In this document: piece after piece, positions 31,864 to 41,439 of the stretch
How positions within the stretch are numbered: position 1 is the first letter of the stretch
Layout: each line of letters opens with the position of its first letter
NCBI RefSeq assembly: GCF_026870175.2
Contig: NZ_CP113977.2
Coordinates: forward strand, 4,340,001-4,404,000
Direction of reading: 5' to 3'
DNA: 64,000 nucleotides
From: Flavobacterium aestivum
GTDB lineage: Bacteria > Bacteroidota > Bacteroidia > Flavobacteriales > Flavobacteriaceae
The notes under the pieces: model-generated
The model's input: only the letters and a program-made list of their open reading frames with translations
The model's database searches: none
Told to the model about the DNA's origin: nothing
Made by a program: the position numbers and the translations under genes

Positions 31864-34800
31864 TTTATTTTATCATATTCAGCTTTAAACGCTTTTCCTC
31901 TTATATCGGTTCTATCTTTATCGAATGAATTTATTTTATTACCCTTATTTGTCCAAGATATTTCTTCTCCAATAATTCCTGTTTTAGTTTCATATGTTTC
32001 AATATAATGCTGCTCATAACCTCTTGCTTGTTCTATAGTTAAATCACTATGCAAAACTTCATGAGTTGTATCATTACCATATCTTCCAGTATCCATATGT
32101 TGATCCATTCTTGATTGAACCTCTTGCTTAGTAATTCCTATATAATATGGATTCGTTGAGCCAGTTTCATAAAGTGCATAAACGGAATAACCTCCCGTCC
32201 CTAGCGGGTCTAGTCCAAATAAATCTACCTGATAATTATTATTCTTTGTATAAGCATAAAAATTAGGGTTACCTCCTTTCAACCTTATTGGATCTTGGCT
32301 CAAATATGTTCCTGTATCTGGATTATAATACCTAAAACGGTTATAATAAAGACCTGTTTCTACATCTTCGTACTGACCCAATTGTCTAAAAGGAATAAAA
32401 CCTCTATCGCCTTTTAAATCTTTTAAGCCTCCATAAATATCATAATCAGTTTCCCAAACTAAATTCCCTTTATCATCATAACTTTGTACTGGGCGACCAA
32501 TGTAATCGTTTATAATACTGTATTTATTATCTCCAACAATCTTAGCACTTGGTACAAAATTTCTTCCCTCATACACCCAAGTGATTAAATTCTCAATTGG
32601 TTCAACTTTATCATACAATAAATCATCCTCAAGGACAACCAGTCTTGGTCTATCTTTTAAGTCGTAGTTCCATTCATGAATAAAAACATTACCGTCCCAA
32701 ACATAGCGATTTATTTCTTTGTTTGCAATTTTTGCAGTACGTCTGCCTAGAGCGTCGTACTCAAAACTCACAACTTTACCATCAGGGTTTGTTACGCTTT
32801 CCAACATTCCGTTAGCTAGCCAAGTATAGGTAGTGTCACCACTTTGCCACTGTTCGTGTTCTTGCTGTAAGCGTTTTTCTTCTTCCCTGTTGCTCGCTAG
32901 TTTGTCTATCCAGTTGGTTGGTTTTTCAAAAACCAATGGTTTACTAATATCACGTGGACTTTTGTGTACTAAGTTACCCAGCTCATCGTATTTATAATAG
33001 TATTTTTCATCTTTCAGCAGTTTGCCTCCTTTGCCATACGTACGGTCGCTGCGGTCATGGGTTTTATAGAGATTCCCCACGGCATCTGGTGTTTTGTACA
33101 GTTCCCCTTTGCCATCATAATCAGCTCTGGCAAGATTACCAAATGCATCATAATCAAAATAGGTCATGCTTTTGGTCAACTGGTTTACCGCACTGCGCAA
33201 CTGCTGGTTGGTGTCCCAATTGTAATAACGAGAACCAGTGCGTTTGCCATTGACAAATACCTCTTGTTCTTTTTGCTTCCCACTACTGTTGTAACTGGTT
33301 TTTATGTGCAGGCCTCCTGTAGCATAACGCTCTATCTCGCGACCCAATTCGTCTCGCTTTAGCGTGGTTTCCCAATTCTTATGCTGCTCTTTGAGTTCAT
33401 TACTTTGGGCTTCTATGCGCTCGAGTTGCCCATTTTGGTCATAATGGGTGTTTATATTAACACCTAATGTGGTGCTAATATTGGTTCGCTGTCCTAGATC
33501 GTTGTAAGTTGAGGTAAGGATTATAGCATTCTCATCTTTATCTAAAGTCTGCTTTTGGGTTTCCTGTACAACGCGTCCGTTGGCATCCCGCTCTAAGCGT
33601 ATGCTCACGTTTTGGTTGGTAGCTTCTATTAAGAGTCCGTTTTTGTTATAGGTGTAAGTTTCCCAAGTGCCATCGTGGTAATCGGCTCTGGTGATGCGTC
33701 CCAAGGCATCTTGTTCGTACTCGGTATATTTCCCACCTCCGTGGTCTATTCGGGTTATTTCACCCACCAAGTTGCGGTTGTATTTTTTTATAATACCGTC
33801 AAAAGCGGTTTCTTTTATGATATGTCCAGCTTTATTTCGGTCAAAATAATAGGCTTCGTTGTCTTCGTTTTTTATGCTGGTTAGCTGCTCCATCTTGTCG
33901 TAATCAAAACGTACTTTTACGCCGTTCTGTTCTCTACTGGCAAGACTTCCCATTGGAGTATAGCTAAACTTGATACTGTTCTTGCTGTCTTTTAGAGCTA
34001 TTACCTCATCATAATTGTTATAACTAAATTCTATGATGTTGCTGTCTTTCTCCACGATTTGTTGTACCCTGTCCAGTGCATCATAGGTAAAGTAATCCGC
34101 CATTTGCATCGGAGTATAGACCGCTCGTACACGCCCTCTATGGTTGTACTCCCAGGATTTTAACTTTTGGTCATTTTCACGCCATTCTACTAGGTTGTAC
34201 TGCTGATCGTAAACTAGTTCAAGTTGGTTATTGTTCTTGGCTACAGTTGCCAATAGCCCGTTTTTATTGTAGGTAAAATGGGTACTGGTCTTGTCTGGCG
34301 CTATTATGGTTTTGAGCTGATGTGCTTTTTGGTCGTTGTACAGATAGATTGTTTTCTGTCCCTCCGGATCTATGGCTATCGATGGACGATTTTCGTCATC
34401 ATACAGCGTCATTTCTTCAGTACCATCAGGATAAGTGGTGCCTGTTTTATTCCCCATATCATCATAACTGAATCCCAAGATACGACCTTCTTGGTCGATC
34501 TCACGATACAACTCCATAAACTCGGTATAGTCATAAAAAATACTGTTACCCATTGGGTCTTTTACCTGGGTTACTAGTTGGCTTGGTTCGTAGTAATAGG
34601 TGGTTACGGCACCATTGGCATCGGTTACCAAGTTGTAGCCTTCCTCGGTATGGTACTCGATCCAACCTTCTTGCCAACCTCCATCGCCCCAAGTATGGAT
34701 ACAACGGTTTTGCGCATCGTACTCCCAGTAAAAGGTTTGTCCGTTGCGGTCGGTTTTCTTAACCATCAGGTGGTTACTGTATTCGATTTGAGTTGGTTTT

Positions 34801-36020
34801 TGCAGGGCATCTAGAATCGCCACCATATTATAGTGCTCATCGTACTCATAGGCCACTAATAGTTCGTCTTGTTGTGGGGCTATAAGTTCTAGCTTTTGGA
34901 TGAATCCGTCTTTGGTGCTTACTTTTATTTCTCTGCCTGCGGCATCTATAATTTTGCTTAAACCAAATCCTGTAAATTCAAAAACAATAGCTAATCCATC
35001 ATGATTGGCTATTTGTGTGAGTTGGTGTTTTTTGCCATCAAACAGGGTAAAATCATAAAAGAGTCTGCTGCTATGATCATAGGCTTGATAGCCGTTTTGG
35101 GTTCTTTTCAGGGTTGTTTTTTCCTGACGTAGGTAAAATTCTTCTTCCGGCAGCAGGGCAGGAAATGCCACGAGTCTACCGTCCTCCATACGAAGTCCCA
35201 AAGCATCATCTTCGGGATATAACTCTACCGCGCGATCGTAATTACAGTGTACACCATGTCCGAGCCAGCCCACATAGCCTGAATCGGAGGACCAACTACG
35301 TTCCCAATTGAGCACAATCGGGCCTGCAATATCAAAATCGCTACCCTCGTAAATCACCGCCCCGTTGATGAGGTTTACGGGTTCGAATCCTGCTTTACAC
35401 AACAACTTACTAAGCTTATTAGGCCCCATAGCTCCTTTAAGGAGTTTATTAAATGCTTTTTTTCCGAGTTTCATTAAGGTACTAAACCCTATACTGGCCA
35501 ATAAACCTGTTAACATTCCTCCCCAATCCGGTGGATAGGGACCTCCCACCATTACGGGTTTTCCGGTTGGAATTGGTAATGAAAATGAGGTTGGTGCAAA
35601 TAATGTTGGTGCAAAGGGTAACATTTTCTTGCCTACTTTGACTTTCCCTACTGATAACGATAACGGGAGTCCAATATCATTACAGGTCATCAGCATGTGT
35701 CCTTTTGGACTCATTCTGGTGCTGTCTGAGAATACGGTTTGCGAAGCAAAAAAGTTCATACTCTCATGCCCGATAATCGGTGTCATAAGCCATGGCGGTG
35801 TAAACAGCGGAATATGTACCAATGGTATTATAATCCCGCTGGTATCTGAGTTCCCACGTTTAAAGCCATTTACATGTACACTGGTGCCTAGAAAAGGAAC
35901 ATAATCAAAAGGATCTATGACAATACCAATATAGGGATGAAAAGGATTAAAAGGTGGTAAAGTCGTAAAATGGATATCTATACCCACCACAATGGTCAAA
36001 TGATTATCGGTTAACAGCAT
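31854..36020 (-). CDS. T6SS Rhs effector with PAAR-like N-terminus and GIY-YIG nuclease-like toxin
   Basis: This is a 1388-residue polymorphic toxin. The N-terminus (about 1-150: HPYIGIVIDPFDYVPFLG, GTSVHVNGFKRGNSDTSG, HMLMTCNDIGLPLS) is PAAR/DUF4150-like and should cap the VgrG spike. A hydrophobic stretch MLTGLLASIGFSTLMKLG follows, then DUF6531 (INGAVIYEGSDFDIAGPIVL), many YD repeats, and the Rhs core end RFRYYNPDTGTYLSQDPIRL with DLFGLDPLG as the self-cleavage junction. The toxin (about 1271-1388) has VYALYE, YYIGIT, the Arg in QSRMDQH and the Glu in YEQHYIETYE, the catalytic order of GIY-YIG nucleases. It is delivered through VgrG and the 448-residue adaptor encoded just upstream. Fragments of related Rhs genes lie downstream. 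Confidence 0.93.
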   Translation of the reverse strand: MLLTDNHLTIVVGIDIHFTTLPPFNPFHPYIGIVIDPFDYVPFLGTSVHVNGFKRGNSDTSGIIIPLVHIPLFTPPWLMTPIIGHESMNFFASQTVFSDSTRMSPKGHMLMTCNDIGLPLSLSVGKVKVGKKMLPFAPTLFAPTSFSLPIPTGKPVMVGGPYPPDWGGMLTGLLASIGFSTLMKLGKKAFNKLLKGAMGPNKLSKLLCKAGFEPVNLINGAVIYEGSDFDIAGPIVLNWERSWSSDSGYVGWLGHGVHCNYDRAVELYPEDDALGLRMEDGRLVAFPALLPEEEFYLRQEKTTLKRTQNGYQAYDHSSRLFYDFTLFDGKKHQLTQIANHDGLAIVFEFTGFGLSKIIDAAGREIKVSTKDGFIQKLELIAPQQDELLVAYEYDEHYNMVAILDALQKPTQIEYSNHLMVKKTDRNGQTFYWEYDAQNRCIHTWGDGGWQEGWIEYHTEEGYNLVTDANGAVTTYYYEPSQLVTQVKDPMGNSIFYDYTEFMELYREIDQEGRILGFSYDDMGNKTGTTYPDGTEEMTLYDDENRPSIAIDPEGQKTIYLYNDQKAHQLKTIIAPDKTSTHFTYNKNGLLATVAKNNNQLELVYDQQYNLVEWRENDQKLKSWEYNHRGRVRAVYTPMQMADYFTYDALDRVQQIVEKDSNIIEFSYNNYDEVIALKDSKNSIKFSYTPMGSLASREQNGVKVRFDYDKMEQLTSIKNEDNEAYYFDRNKAGHIIKETAFDGIIKKYNRNLVGEITRIDHGGGKYTEYEQDALGRITRADYHDGTWETYTYNKNGLLIEATNQNVSIRLERDANGRVVQETQKQTLDKDENAIILTSTYNDLGQRTNISTTLGVNINTHYDQNGQLERIEAQSNELKEQHKNWETTLKRDELGREIERYATGGLHIKTSYNSSGKQKEQEVFVNGKRTGSRYYNWDTNQQLRSAVNQLTKSMTYFDYDAFGNLARADYDGKGELYKTPDAVGNLYKTHDRSDRTYGKGGKLLKDEKYYYKYDELGNLVHKSPRDISKPLVFEKPTNWIDKLASNREEEKRLQQEHEQWQSGDTTYTWLANGMLESVTNPDGKVVSFEYDALGRRTAKIANKEINRYVWDGNVFIHEWNYDLKDRPRLVVLEDDLLYDKVEPIENLITWVYEGRNFVPSAKIVGDNKYSIINDYIGRPVQSYDDKGNLVWETDYDIYGGLKDLKGDRGFIPFRQLGQYEDVETGLYYNRFRYYNPDTGTYLSQDPIRLKGGNPNFYAYTKNNNYQVDLFGLDPLGTGGYSVYALYETGSTNPYYIGITKQEVQSRMDQHMDTGRYGNDTTHEVLHSDLTIEQARGYEQHYIETYETKTGIIGEEISWTNKGNKINSFDKDRTDIRGKAFKAEYDKIKCH

Positions 36021-36026
36021 AATTAA

Positions 36027-37373
36027 TTAGGCATTACTTAATTGATATTCCTCTTGTATTTGTTTTGCAATTTGTTTTGGATTGTCTTTCCAGTTTTCTC
36101 CAAAAATGGTCACCATTCTTTCAGAAATAGCTTCTTTTTCTGAGTAATCTATTTTAGGGTCATTCTCTAAATAGCTATTGGCTATAAATGTAAAATTGAT
36201 GATTTTGAGAGTGTCATCTGTCAATGCATATCCGTACTCAAAAGCGTCATTTAAAATTTCTGTATATTGTCCGTCTCTCTTTTTGGCAGCCAATAATAAA
36301 GCATAGTTATAACCATTTATAACTTGCATTTCCTGCTGTACTTCTTTGGCAATGGCTACTTGTTTCAAAAAGTATTCGATTGCCAGATTAGGCTGATTCA
36401 GAATACTGTAATGAGATCCTTTGTATGCCAATAATTGCAATAAAATTCCCGCTACATCCTGTTTTTCTTTATAAACTGGTGTCGTTATTTTTATTCCTTT
36501 ATCTAATAATTGATGAATAAGCTCTTTCTCGTCTTTAAACTGAAATAAAAAACTGGCATAAATAAGATAGGAAGATGCCCAAAAACTGGTTTCCCCTGTA
36601 CTCTTACTGATATCTATAAGCTCGTTGCCTAGTTTTTTTACTTTCTCTTGTTTTTTATCTTTTGCTGCCTCACCAATTTCAAATAAGCATTTTCTATAGC
36701 GCACCTGTGGATCATTTGGGTTTCCTTGTGTGGCAATTTCTTTATAAGCCTTACTGATATCTTGGTTTGGGATTTCGATAAAGATTCCTTTTTCTTTTAC
36801 TGAATCAATTATTTCTTTATACTGCTTTCTTTCTTGATAATCAATAAATAAGAATCCTATATTATCTGGTAATAAAACTATAAGTTCTTTTATACTCTCG
36901 TTTAGTAAATCTGAATCACTGACCTTTTTTATTAAAAGACTAACGATTAAAAGATTGTCTGTTTTTGCCTCAAATTTTTTAAAACTTACAAGCATTTTGA
37001 TATAAAAATCTTTAAGATTTTCGATGCTTAGTTTCTCAATTTCCGGCAGTGCTCCTTTAAAAGTATCGAAATCTTCCCAATTCCAGCTTGGATTTTTTTT
37101 CAGGTCTTCCTCAAATGTTAATATCCATTGCTCTATAAGGGTGGTGTAGAAATCTTTTTTATCATAAAAATCAATCGCAAATGCGACAAATGAATCATCT
37201 GATTTACCATATGCCGAAGATTCTAAACGAATAAAACCGTCTACCAAAGGATAGTCCTCGGTATGACAAACCATACTAAAGATTTGTGCTTTTGGTTTGG
37301 CTGCTCTGGTTGTATTCCATATTTTTTGAATATTTTCGACCCTTACAGCAATAGGATTGTGAGCGTTATTCAT
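36027..37373 (-). CDS. TPR-like candidate adaptor/chaperone for Rhs loading
   Basis: This 448-residue cytoplasmic protein lies between vgrG (eight bases away) and rhs (six bases away). The N-terminal half is alpha/beta (PKAQIFSMVCHTEDYPLVDG, IGFLFIDYQERKQYKEIIDS), and the C-terminal half, from about residue 220, is helical with repeat-like pairs (GSHYSILNQPNLAIEYFLKQ, NGYNYALLLAAKKRDGQY) resembling TPRs. The family is not recognised. By analogy with DUF4123, DUF1795/EagR and DUF2169 adaptors between vgrG and effectors in proteobacteria, it probably folds or loads the Rhs effector on VgrG. Confidence 0.65.
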   Translation of the reverse strand: MNNAHNPIAVRVENIQKIWNTTRAAKPKAQIFSMVCHTEDYPLVDGFIRLESSAYGKSDDSFVAFAIDFYDKKDFYTTLIEQWILTFEEDLKKNPSWNWEDFDTFKGALPEIEKLSIENLKDFYIKMLVSFKKFEAKTDNLLIVSLLIKKVSDSDLLNESIKELIVLLPDNIGFLFIDYQERKQYKEIIDSVKEKGIFIEIPNQDISKAYKEIATQGNPNDPQVRYRKCLFEIGEAAKDKKQEKVKKLGNELIDISKSTGETSFWASSYLIYASFLFQFKDEKELIHQLLDKGIKITTPVYKEKQDVAGILLQLLAYKGSHYSILNQPNLAIEYFLKQVAIAKEVQQEMQVINGYNYALLLAAKKRDGQYTEILNDAFEYGYALTDDTLKIINFTFIANSYLENDPKIDYSEKEAISERMVTIFGENWKDNPKQIAKQIQEEYQLSNA

Positions 37374-37381
37374 TTTTGGTT

Positions 37382-39151
37382 TTAATTTAAATTTATGATT
37401 CCTCCTTTTACATTTGTCATTGCTTTACCATCTATATCAACAACTTTTCCTTCTGCCAAAATGCTATTTTTCCCTTTTATATTGATACTTGGCGCTTCAT
37501 CAGTAATTTTTGTGTTACTTGTTTGCGTGATTTCATCGGTACCCATAACAGATACTTTCTTACTTTCGACATTTACTTCATTTACCCCATTGATGTTTAC
37601 TTTTTCTTCGGCAATAAAATTTATTTCTTTAGACTGTAAATCGATCTTATTTGGTGCATAAAGTGTCATTGTTCCGTCTCCGTTAAGCTTTACCATATTA
37701 CCACTTGGGTCTGTTGCCGTAAAGGTGTTTTTTTCTTCATCAAGAACAAGTGATGTTCCTCCTCTGGTTGCAAAGCTTCTTTTGTTATTGTTTGCTCCTC
37801 CACCGCCACCGCTTTTTCCGTGAAAAACACTTCCTAGTACAAAAGGTCTGTTAGGGTCGCCATAACGGAAATGCACCATTACATGATCTCCTACATCCGG
37901 AATGAATACCATTCCTCTATTTGTACCTACTTTACCACTACTACCCGCATCCGGAGTCATAACACGAAGCCAGGCTGTTTTCATAGAAGTCCCTTGCTGC
38001 CAAAGCATTTGCACTCTAATTCTTCCTTTATTTTTAGGGTCTGTATTACTCTCTACAACTGCTTGTTGTGTTTGTGCAATTGGATAAGACACATCTGGTT
38101 CCGGCAAGCTAAGCACTTTAGATGGTATGGCTCTAAAATTATTTTCATACTCTCCTAAATGTGTAGCATAATGTGTAATTTCGGTAATAATATATGAACC
38201 TACTTCTTGAGTAAGCATGCTGGAGTTTTCTAAAACACTGGATTGTATATTAACAATACTTCCTACTTTTAATTTTGAATTTTTTGTAGTTGCATTAACG
38301 TAGTTAGTATTGGCAGCTGCACTTGCCTGTTTCTTTTTCAAGAAGGATTCCAAAACCGCATCATCGCCTGTACTCACAATACCGTGTGTAAAAGCTGGTG
38401 TTGCAAATACGTCTTTTGAGCTTGCAAAAGCTTCGTTTCCTAATTTTGGTAAACCTCCGACTGTATCTTTAGACTTAGCTGTATAGCGTTTATCGGCACT
38501 TTCATTGTATGTAAAAGCACTAAATTTATTAGGTACTGCCTGTACTGATATTTTTAATTTAGAAATATCTCTGTTGTAAGTTAACGATATAGGAGCATCG
38601 AAACTTTTTGGCTTCCCGAAAATTAATTTTTCCCCATCATAATACAGCCATTCATTGTATTGTTTTGCCAATCGCTGAATGAACTGAAAATCAGTTTCCA
38701 AATACTGATTCTGATACTCCATTTTACTGGCATATTCAGGATTTATATCGTTTTGCAATTGCTCTCCTGCTCCATTTTTGATAACTTCTTTTACAATATC
38801 TTTTAAGGCTGATTCTTCCCAAGAATGTAACTTTTCTCCCGATTCTAATAATATGGTTTTAGAAAAACCGGACACTACAATGTGATTCCCTGAATGCCCC
38901 ATTTCCTGATCAAAATCGATATTGGTAACAACGCCCAAAAAGTTATTCTTCTCTTCGAGTACAATATGTACCACTTTGCCTAACCATGCTTGTGCATTTT
39001 CCAGAGTGTACGCTAAAGGACTCTCTACAGCTGCATGCGGCACACGAATTTCAAATCGATGGTGGTCATTTATTACTTGTACCAATTCGATACTGGTAAA
39101 GTGACTTATTTTTTTAGAATCTATTCCAAAAATGATTGTTGGAGGTGTCAT
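37382..39151 (-). CDS. tssI: T6SS spike protein VgrG (TssI)
   Basis: This trimeric spike tip has 589 residues. The N-terminal gp27-like part (HFTSIELVQVINDHHRFEIR, EWLYYDGEKLIFGKP) is followed by a gp5-type OB fold (PKNKGRIRVQMLWQQG, GMVFIPDVGDHVMVHFRYGD, FVLGSVFHG) and a C-terminal beta-helix with short repeats (KEINFIAEEKVNINGVNEVN). No extra effector domain is attached. It overlaps the membrane protein gene upstream by four bases and is followed by the adaptor and rhs, forming one delivery module. Confidence 0.95.
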   Translation of the reverse strand: MTPPTIIFGIDSKKISHFTSIELVQVINDHHRFEIRVPHAAVESPLAYTLENAQAWLGKVVHIVLEEKNNFLGVVTNIDFDQEMGHSGNHIVVSGFSKTILLESGEKLHSWEESALKDIVKEVIKNGAGEQLQNDINPEYASKMEYQNQYLETDFQFIQRLAKQYNEWLYYDGEKLIFGKPKSFDAPISLTYNRDISKLKISVQAVPNKFSAFTYNESADKRYTAKSKDTVGGLPKLGNEAFASSKDVFATPAFTHGIVSTGDDAVLESFLKKKQASAAANTNYVNATTKNSKLKVGSIVNIQSSVLENSSMLTQEVGSYIITEITHYATHLGEYENNFRAIPSKVLSLPEPDVSYPIAQTQQAVVESNTDPKNKGRIRVQMLWQQGTSMKTAWLRVMTPDAGSSGKVGTNRGMVFIPDVGDHVMVHFRYGDPNRPFVLGSVFHGKSGGGGGANNNKRSFATRGGTSLVLDEEKNTFTATDPSGNMVKLNGDGTMTLYAPNKIDLQSKEINFIAEEKVNINGVNEVNVESKKVSVMGTDEITQTSNTKITDEAPSINIKGKNSILAEGKVVDIDGKAMTNVKGGIINLN

Positions 39152-39795
39152 AAGTTTATCTTTTTTTGATTGTTGTTATTGTAAAAAATCTGCTTATTAA
39201 GCAAGCTGTTGTATTTATTTTTTTTCCAAAATCCTGTAGAAAAAAAGTATGCTGAGAAAAAAACTAATAGTATTGTTATAAACCAAAGTACAATACTCGA
39301 AAATGATTTAATTGTTAAAATTGTTGGATAACTTGATGGATCCATAATTAAAAAGTATTCTACTTGCTCACCAAACAGAAGAGCAAATATTGAAGTAACT
39401 CCTGATAAAAGATTTATTTTTTTATTAACCTCTTTTCTATTGAATAAATAAAATAACAACCCAACAAAAAATCCAATTGTATATTTAAAAAACCAATAAG
39501 GACTATTTCCGAACATAAAAACTAATAAACCACTAATTAGACATGAAAAAACAAAAACCATTAATAGTTTACCACTAAACTCGTTGAAATTTTTATTATT
39601 TATATAGCATAAAAAAAGATATGATGAAGTAAGTATAATTGCTAATCCAATCCATAAAATATCAAAGTTATTTCTTATTAAAGGAGTAACACTGTTGGGA
39701 GTATTATCATCAATAATTGTAAGAAAAACAAATGAAAATAAATAAAAAATAGCAAAAAAAAGCAGTGTCAAAAAGATAGATAATATTTTTTTCAT
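39148..39795 (-). CDS. hypothetical polytopic membrane protein
   Basis: This 215-residue protein has about six hydrophobic helices (ILSIFLTLLFFAIFYLFSFV to VLWFITILLVFFSAYFFSTG) and a basic tail. No family is recognised. Its stop overlaps the vgrG start by four bases. It could be an immunity protein for a membrane-active effector or an accessory protein; neither is shown by sequence. Confidence 0.6.
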   Translation of the reverse strand: MKKILSIFLTLLFFAIFYLFSFVFLTIIDDNTPNSVTPLIRNNFDILWIGLAIILTSSYLFLCYINNKNFNEFSGKLLMVFVFSCLISGLLVFMFGNSPYWFFKYTIGFFVGLLFYLFNRKEVNKKINLLSGVTSIFALLFGEQVEYFLIMDPSSYPTILTIKSFSSIVLWFITILLVFFSAYFFSTGFWKKNKYNSLLNKQIFYNNNNQKKINL

Positions 39796-39876
39796 AATTA
39801 CTATTATTTAGGAACGCTAAAAGTTATATCACTAATTACTTCAATCTTAAATATTCTATAACTATTTATGCAATAT

Positions 39877-40491
39877 CTAACTAATCCAAGTTTGAGTTTT
39901 ATTTATAATTCTCCATTCTCCATTAATTTTAGACAAGAAAAATGCTTTACCACTTCCACAAAGACCTCCACAATAATGGTTTATTTCGACATAAGCTTTA
40001 GAATTATCTTTTGAAAAAACAGGTATTGTCATTTCATAAAAATCATATTTTTTCCCAGTTTTTTGCTTTAATTCTTCTTTGTCAAATGTTGTTGATTTTA
40101 TTTTTTCTATTATTTTTTGTTCTATTTTAAATTCTTTTAGTCCCAAACTTTGTGAAACTAAATACGTAGAATCAGCTTTAGAGAAAAAATTATCATTGTT
40201 TATTTTATAACTTAATAATTGATTTATTGACACACTATTAAATGGAGTTGGGGGTTCATATAATTTTTCTTTATTTTTTATTGGAATTTGAATATTTATT
40301 TTTACTAGATCTATGCAAAAAGCTATTGAACTTTTGTCATTTTTGGAAATATATAAGCTATCTTGGTTGATTATAACTTCAACGATTTGATTAATATCAC
40401 TAAATTTAGAATCTTGAAGTTTAGTTTCTTCTTTCTGTTTTTTGCATCCTAAAAACAGAAAAAGAGTAACTATCCAAATTATATTTTTCAT
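39877..40491 (-). CDS. lipoprotein, candidate periplasmic immunity protein
   Basis: This 204-residue lipoprotein has the lipobox LFLFLGC followed by KKQKEE. The C-terminal part has VEINHYCGGLCGSGKAFFLS, a Cys pair that could form a disulfide, and resembles small flavobacterial lipoproteins of unknown function. It lies between the HExxxH-motif protein and VgrG modules, in a run of lipoproteins that are probably immunities against envelope-targeting effectors. Confidence 0.55.
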   Translation of the reverse strand: MKNIIWIVTLFLFLGCKKQKEETKLQDSKFSDINQIVEVIINQDSLYISKNDKSSIAFCIDLVKINIQIPIKNKEKLYEPPTPFNSVSINQLLSYKINNDNFFSKADSTYLVSQSLGLKEFKIEQKIIEKIKSTTFDKEELKQKTGKKYDFYEMTIPVFSKDNSKAYVEINHYCGGLCGSGKAFFLSKINGEWRIINKTQTWIS

Positions 40492-40596
40492 TATTTATTT
40501 TTTTTTAATTACTTATATATCTGTATTATCATAGTAATACATACTTTTTATTTAAAAAACATCCTTTTACTTTTTTGAATAGCTAGTTCAAAATAT

Positions 40597-41385
40597 TTAT
40601 TTAAGATCACTATATTTTGACAAATTAGTTTTCTCTATTTGATCAAAAATTTTCTTATATTTAGGATTAACATTTTCTAATTCTTCACTGAGTTTTTTAT
40701 ACATTTTGACTCCATTATGATTTGAATCTAAATCTCGAAGTGCTATATGATCATCATTTGCACTATATTTCTGTACTTTTTTCGCTTCATCTAAACCACC
40801 TCTCCTGAAACCTTGAATTATATCTTCTATCTCTCCAGCATTATGAACAAAAAGCTCGTGAGATATTGCCTCAATATCAGAATGATTTGTATAAATATTA
40901 ATCATTAATTTACCATTTGATTCAGATAATTCAACAACTCCTTCACGATAAGCAAAACCTACTGCTCCTTCATATTTTTTATTGTCTTTGTCTAATTCGT
41001 ATTGAACTATATTAAGTATGACATCAGAATATTTTCCATCTGTTCTTGCTTTATAACCATAAAACATATCGTTTTTTTTCATAAACAGTGATATATAATT
41101 TCTACCTGTAGCAGTTTTCATTATATCTCTCATTGTAAGACCAAGCTCTCTAGTAAAAATTCCTTTTCTAAATATAGGATCATGAGAGGGCTTTTTTAAT
41201 GAAGTAACTAAATATGGGACAACGTCAAATGGATTATTAGCACGATATTGATTATTTCTTCTTTCCATCATTGCTGCTAAAACATTACTATTTTCCCATT
41301 GACCAGTTTCCCGATTGAATCTAGGACCTTTTACGCCTAATGAGCTTGCATTTTTATATTTCCCTGAAGATATTGATCTAAACAT
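40597..41385 (-). CDS. candidate T6SS effector with HExxxH metal-type motif
   Basis: This 262-residue protein has no signal peptide. It starts MFRSISSGKYKNASSLGVKG. A helix at about residues 172-190 carries SHELFVHNAGEIEDI (His176-Glu177-x3-His181), followed by His213 and His223 in DDHIALRDLDSNHNG, together resembling a zinc site of peptidase or NAD-type toxins, although the spacing is HExxxH and not HExxH. It is flanked by lipoprotein genes on both sides within the hcp-vgrG interval. The effector role is inferred from location and motif. Confidence 0.5.
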   Translation of the reverse strand: MFRSISSGKYKNASSLGVKGPRFNRETGQWENSNVLAAMMERRNNQYRANNPFDVVPYLVTSLKKPSHDPIFRKGIFTRELGLTMRDIMKTATGRNYISLFMKKNDMFYGYKARTDGKYSDVILNIVQYELDKDNKKYEGAVGFAYREGVVELSESNGKLMINIYTNHSDIEAISHELFVHNAGEIEDIIQGFRRGGLDEAKKVQKYSANDDHIALRDLDSNHNGVKMYKKLSEELENVNPKYKKIFDQIEKTNLSKYSDLK

Positions 41386-41439
41386 AATTAATCTTTTTTT
41401 AATTGTTTAAACTCAAAATTGCAAAGCAAACTATCTAAA

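Noticed and set aside
35365..35395. tRNA-like T-arm GGTTCGAATCC
   Set aside because: It lies inside the rhs coding sequence, with no acceptor, D or anticodon arms around it.
32954..35904. Several plus-strand ORFs of 60-100 codons opposite rhs
   Set aside because: They are antisense shadows of the long Rhs frame, with no domain and no promoter.
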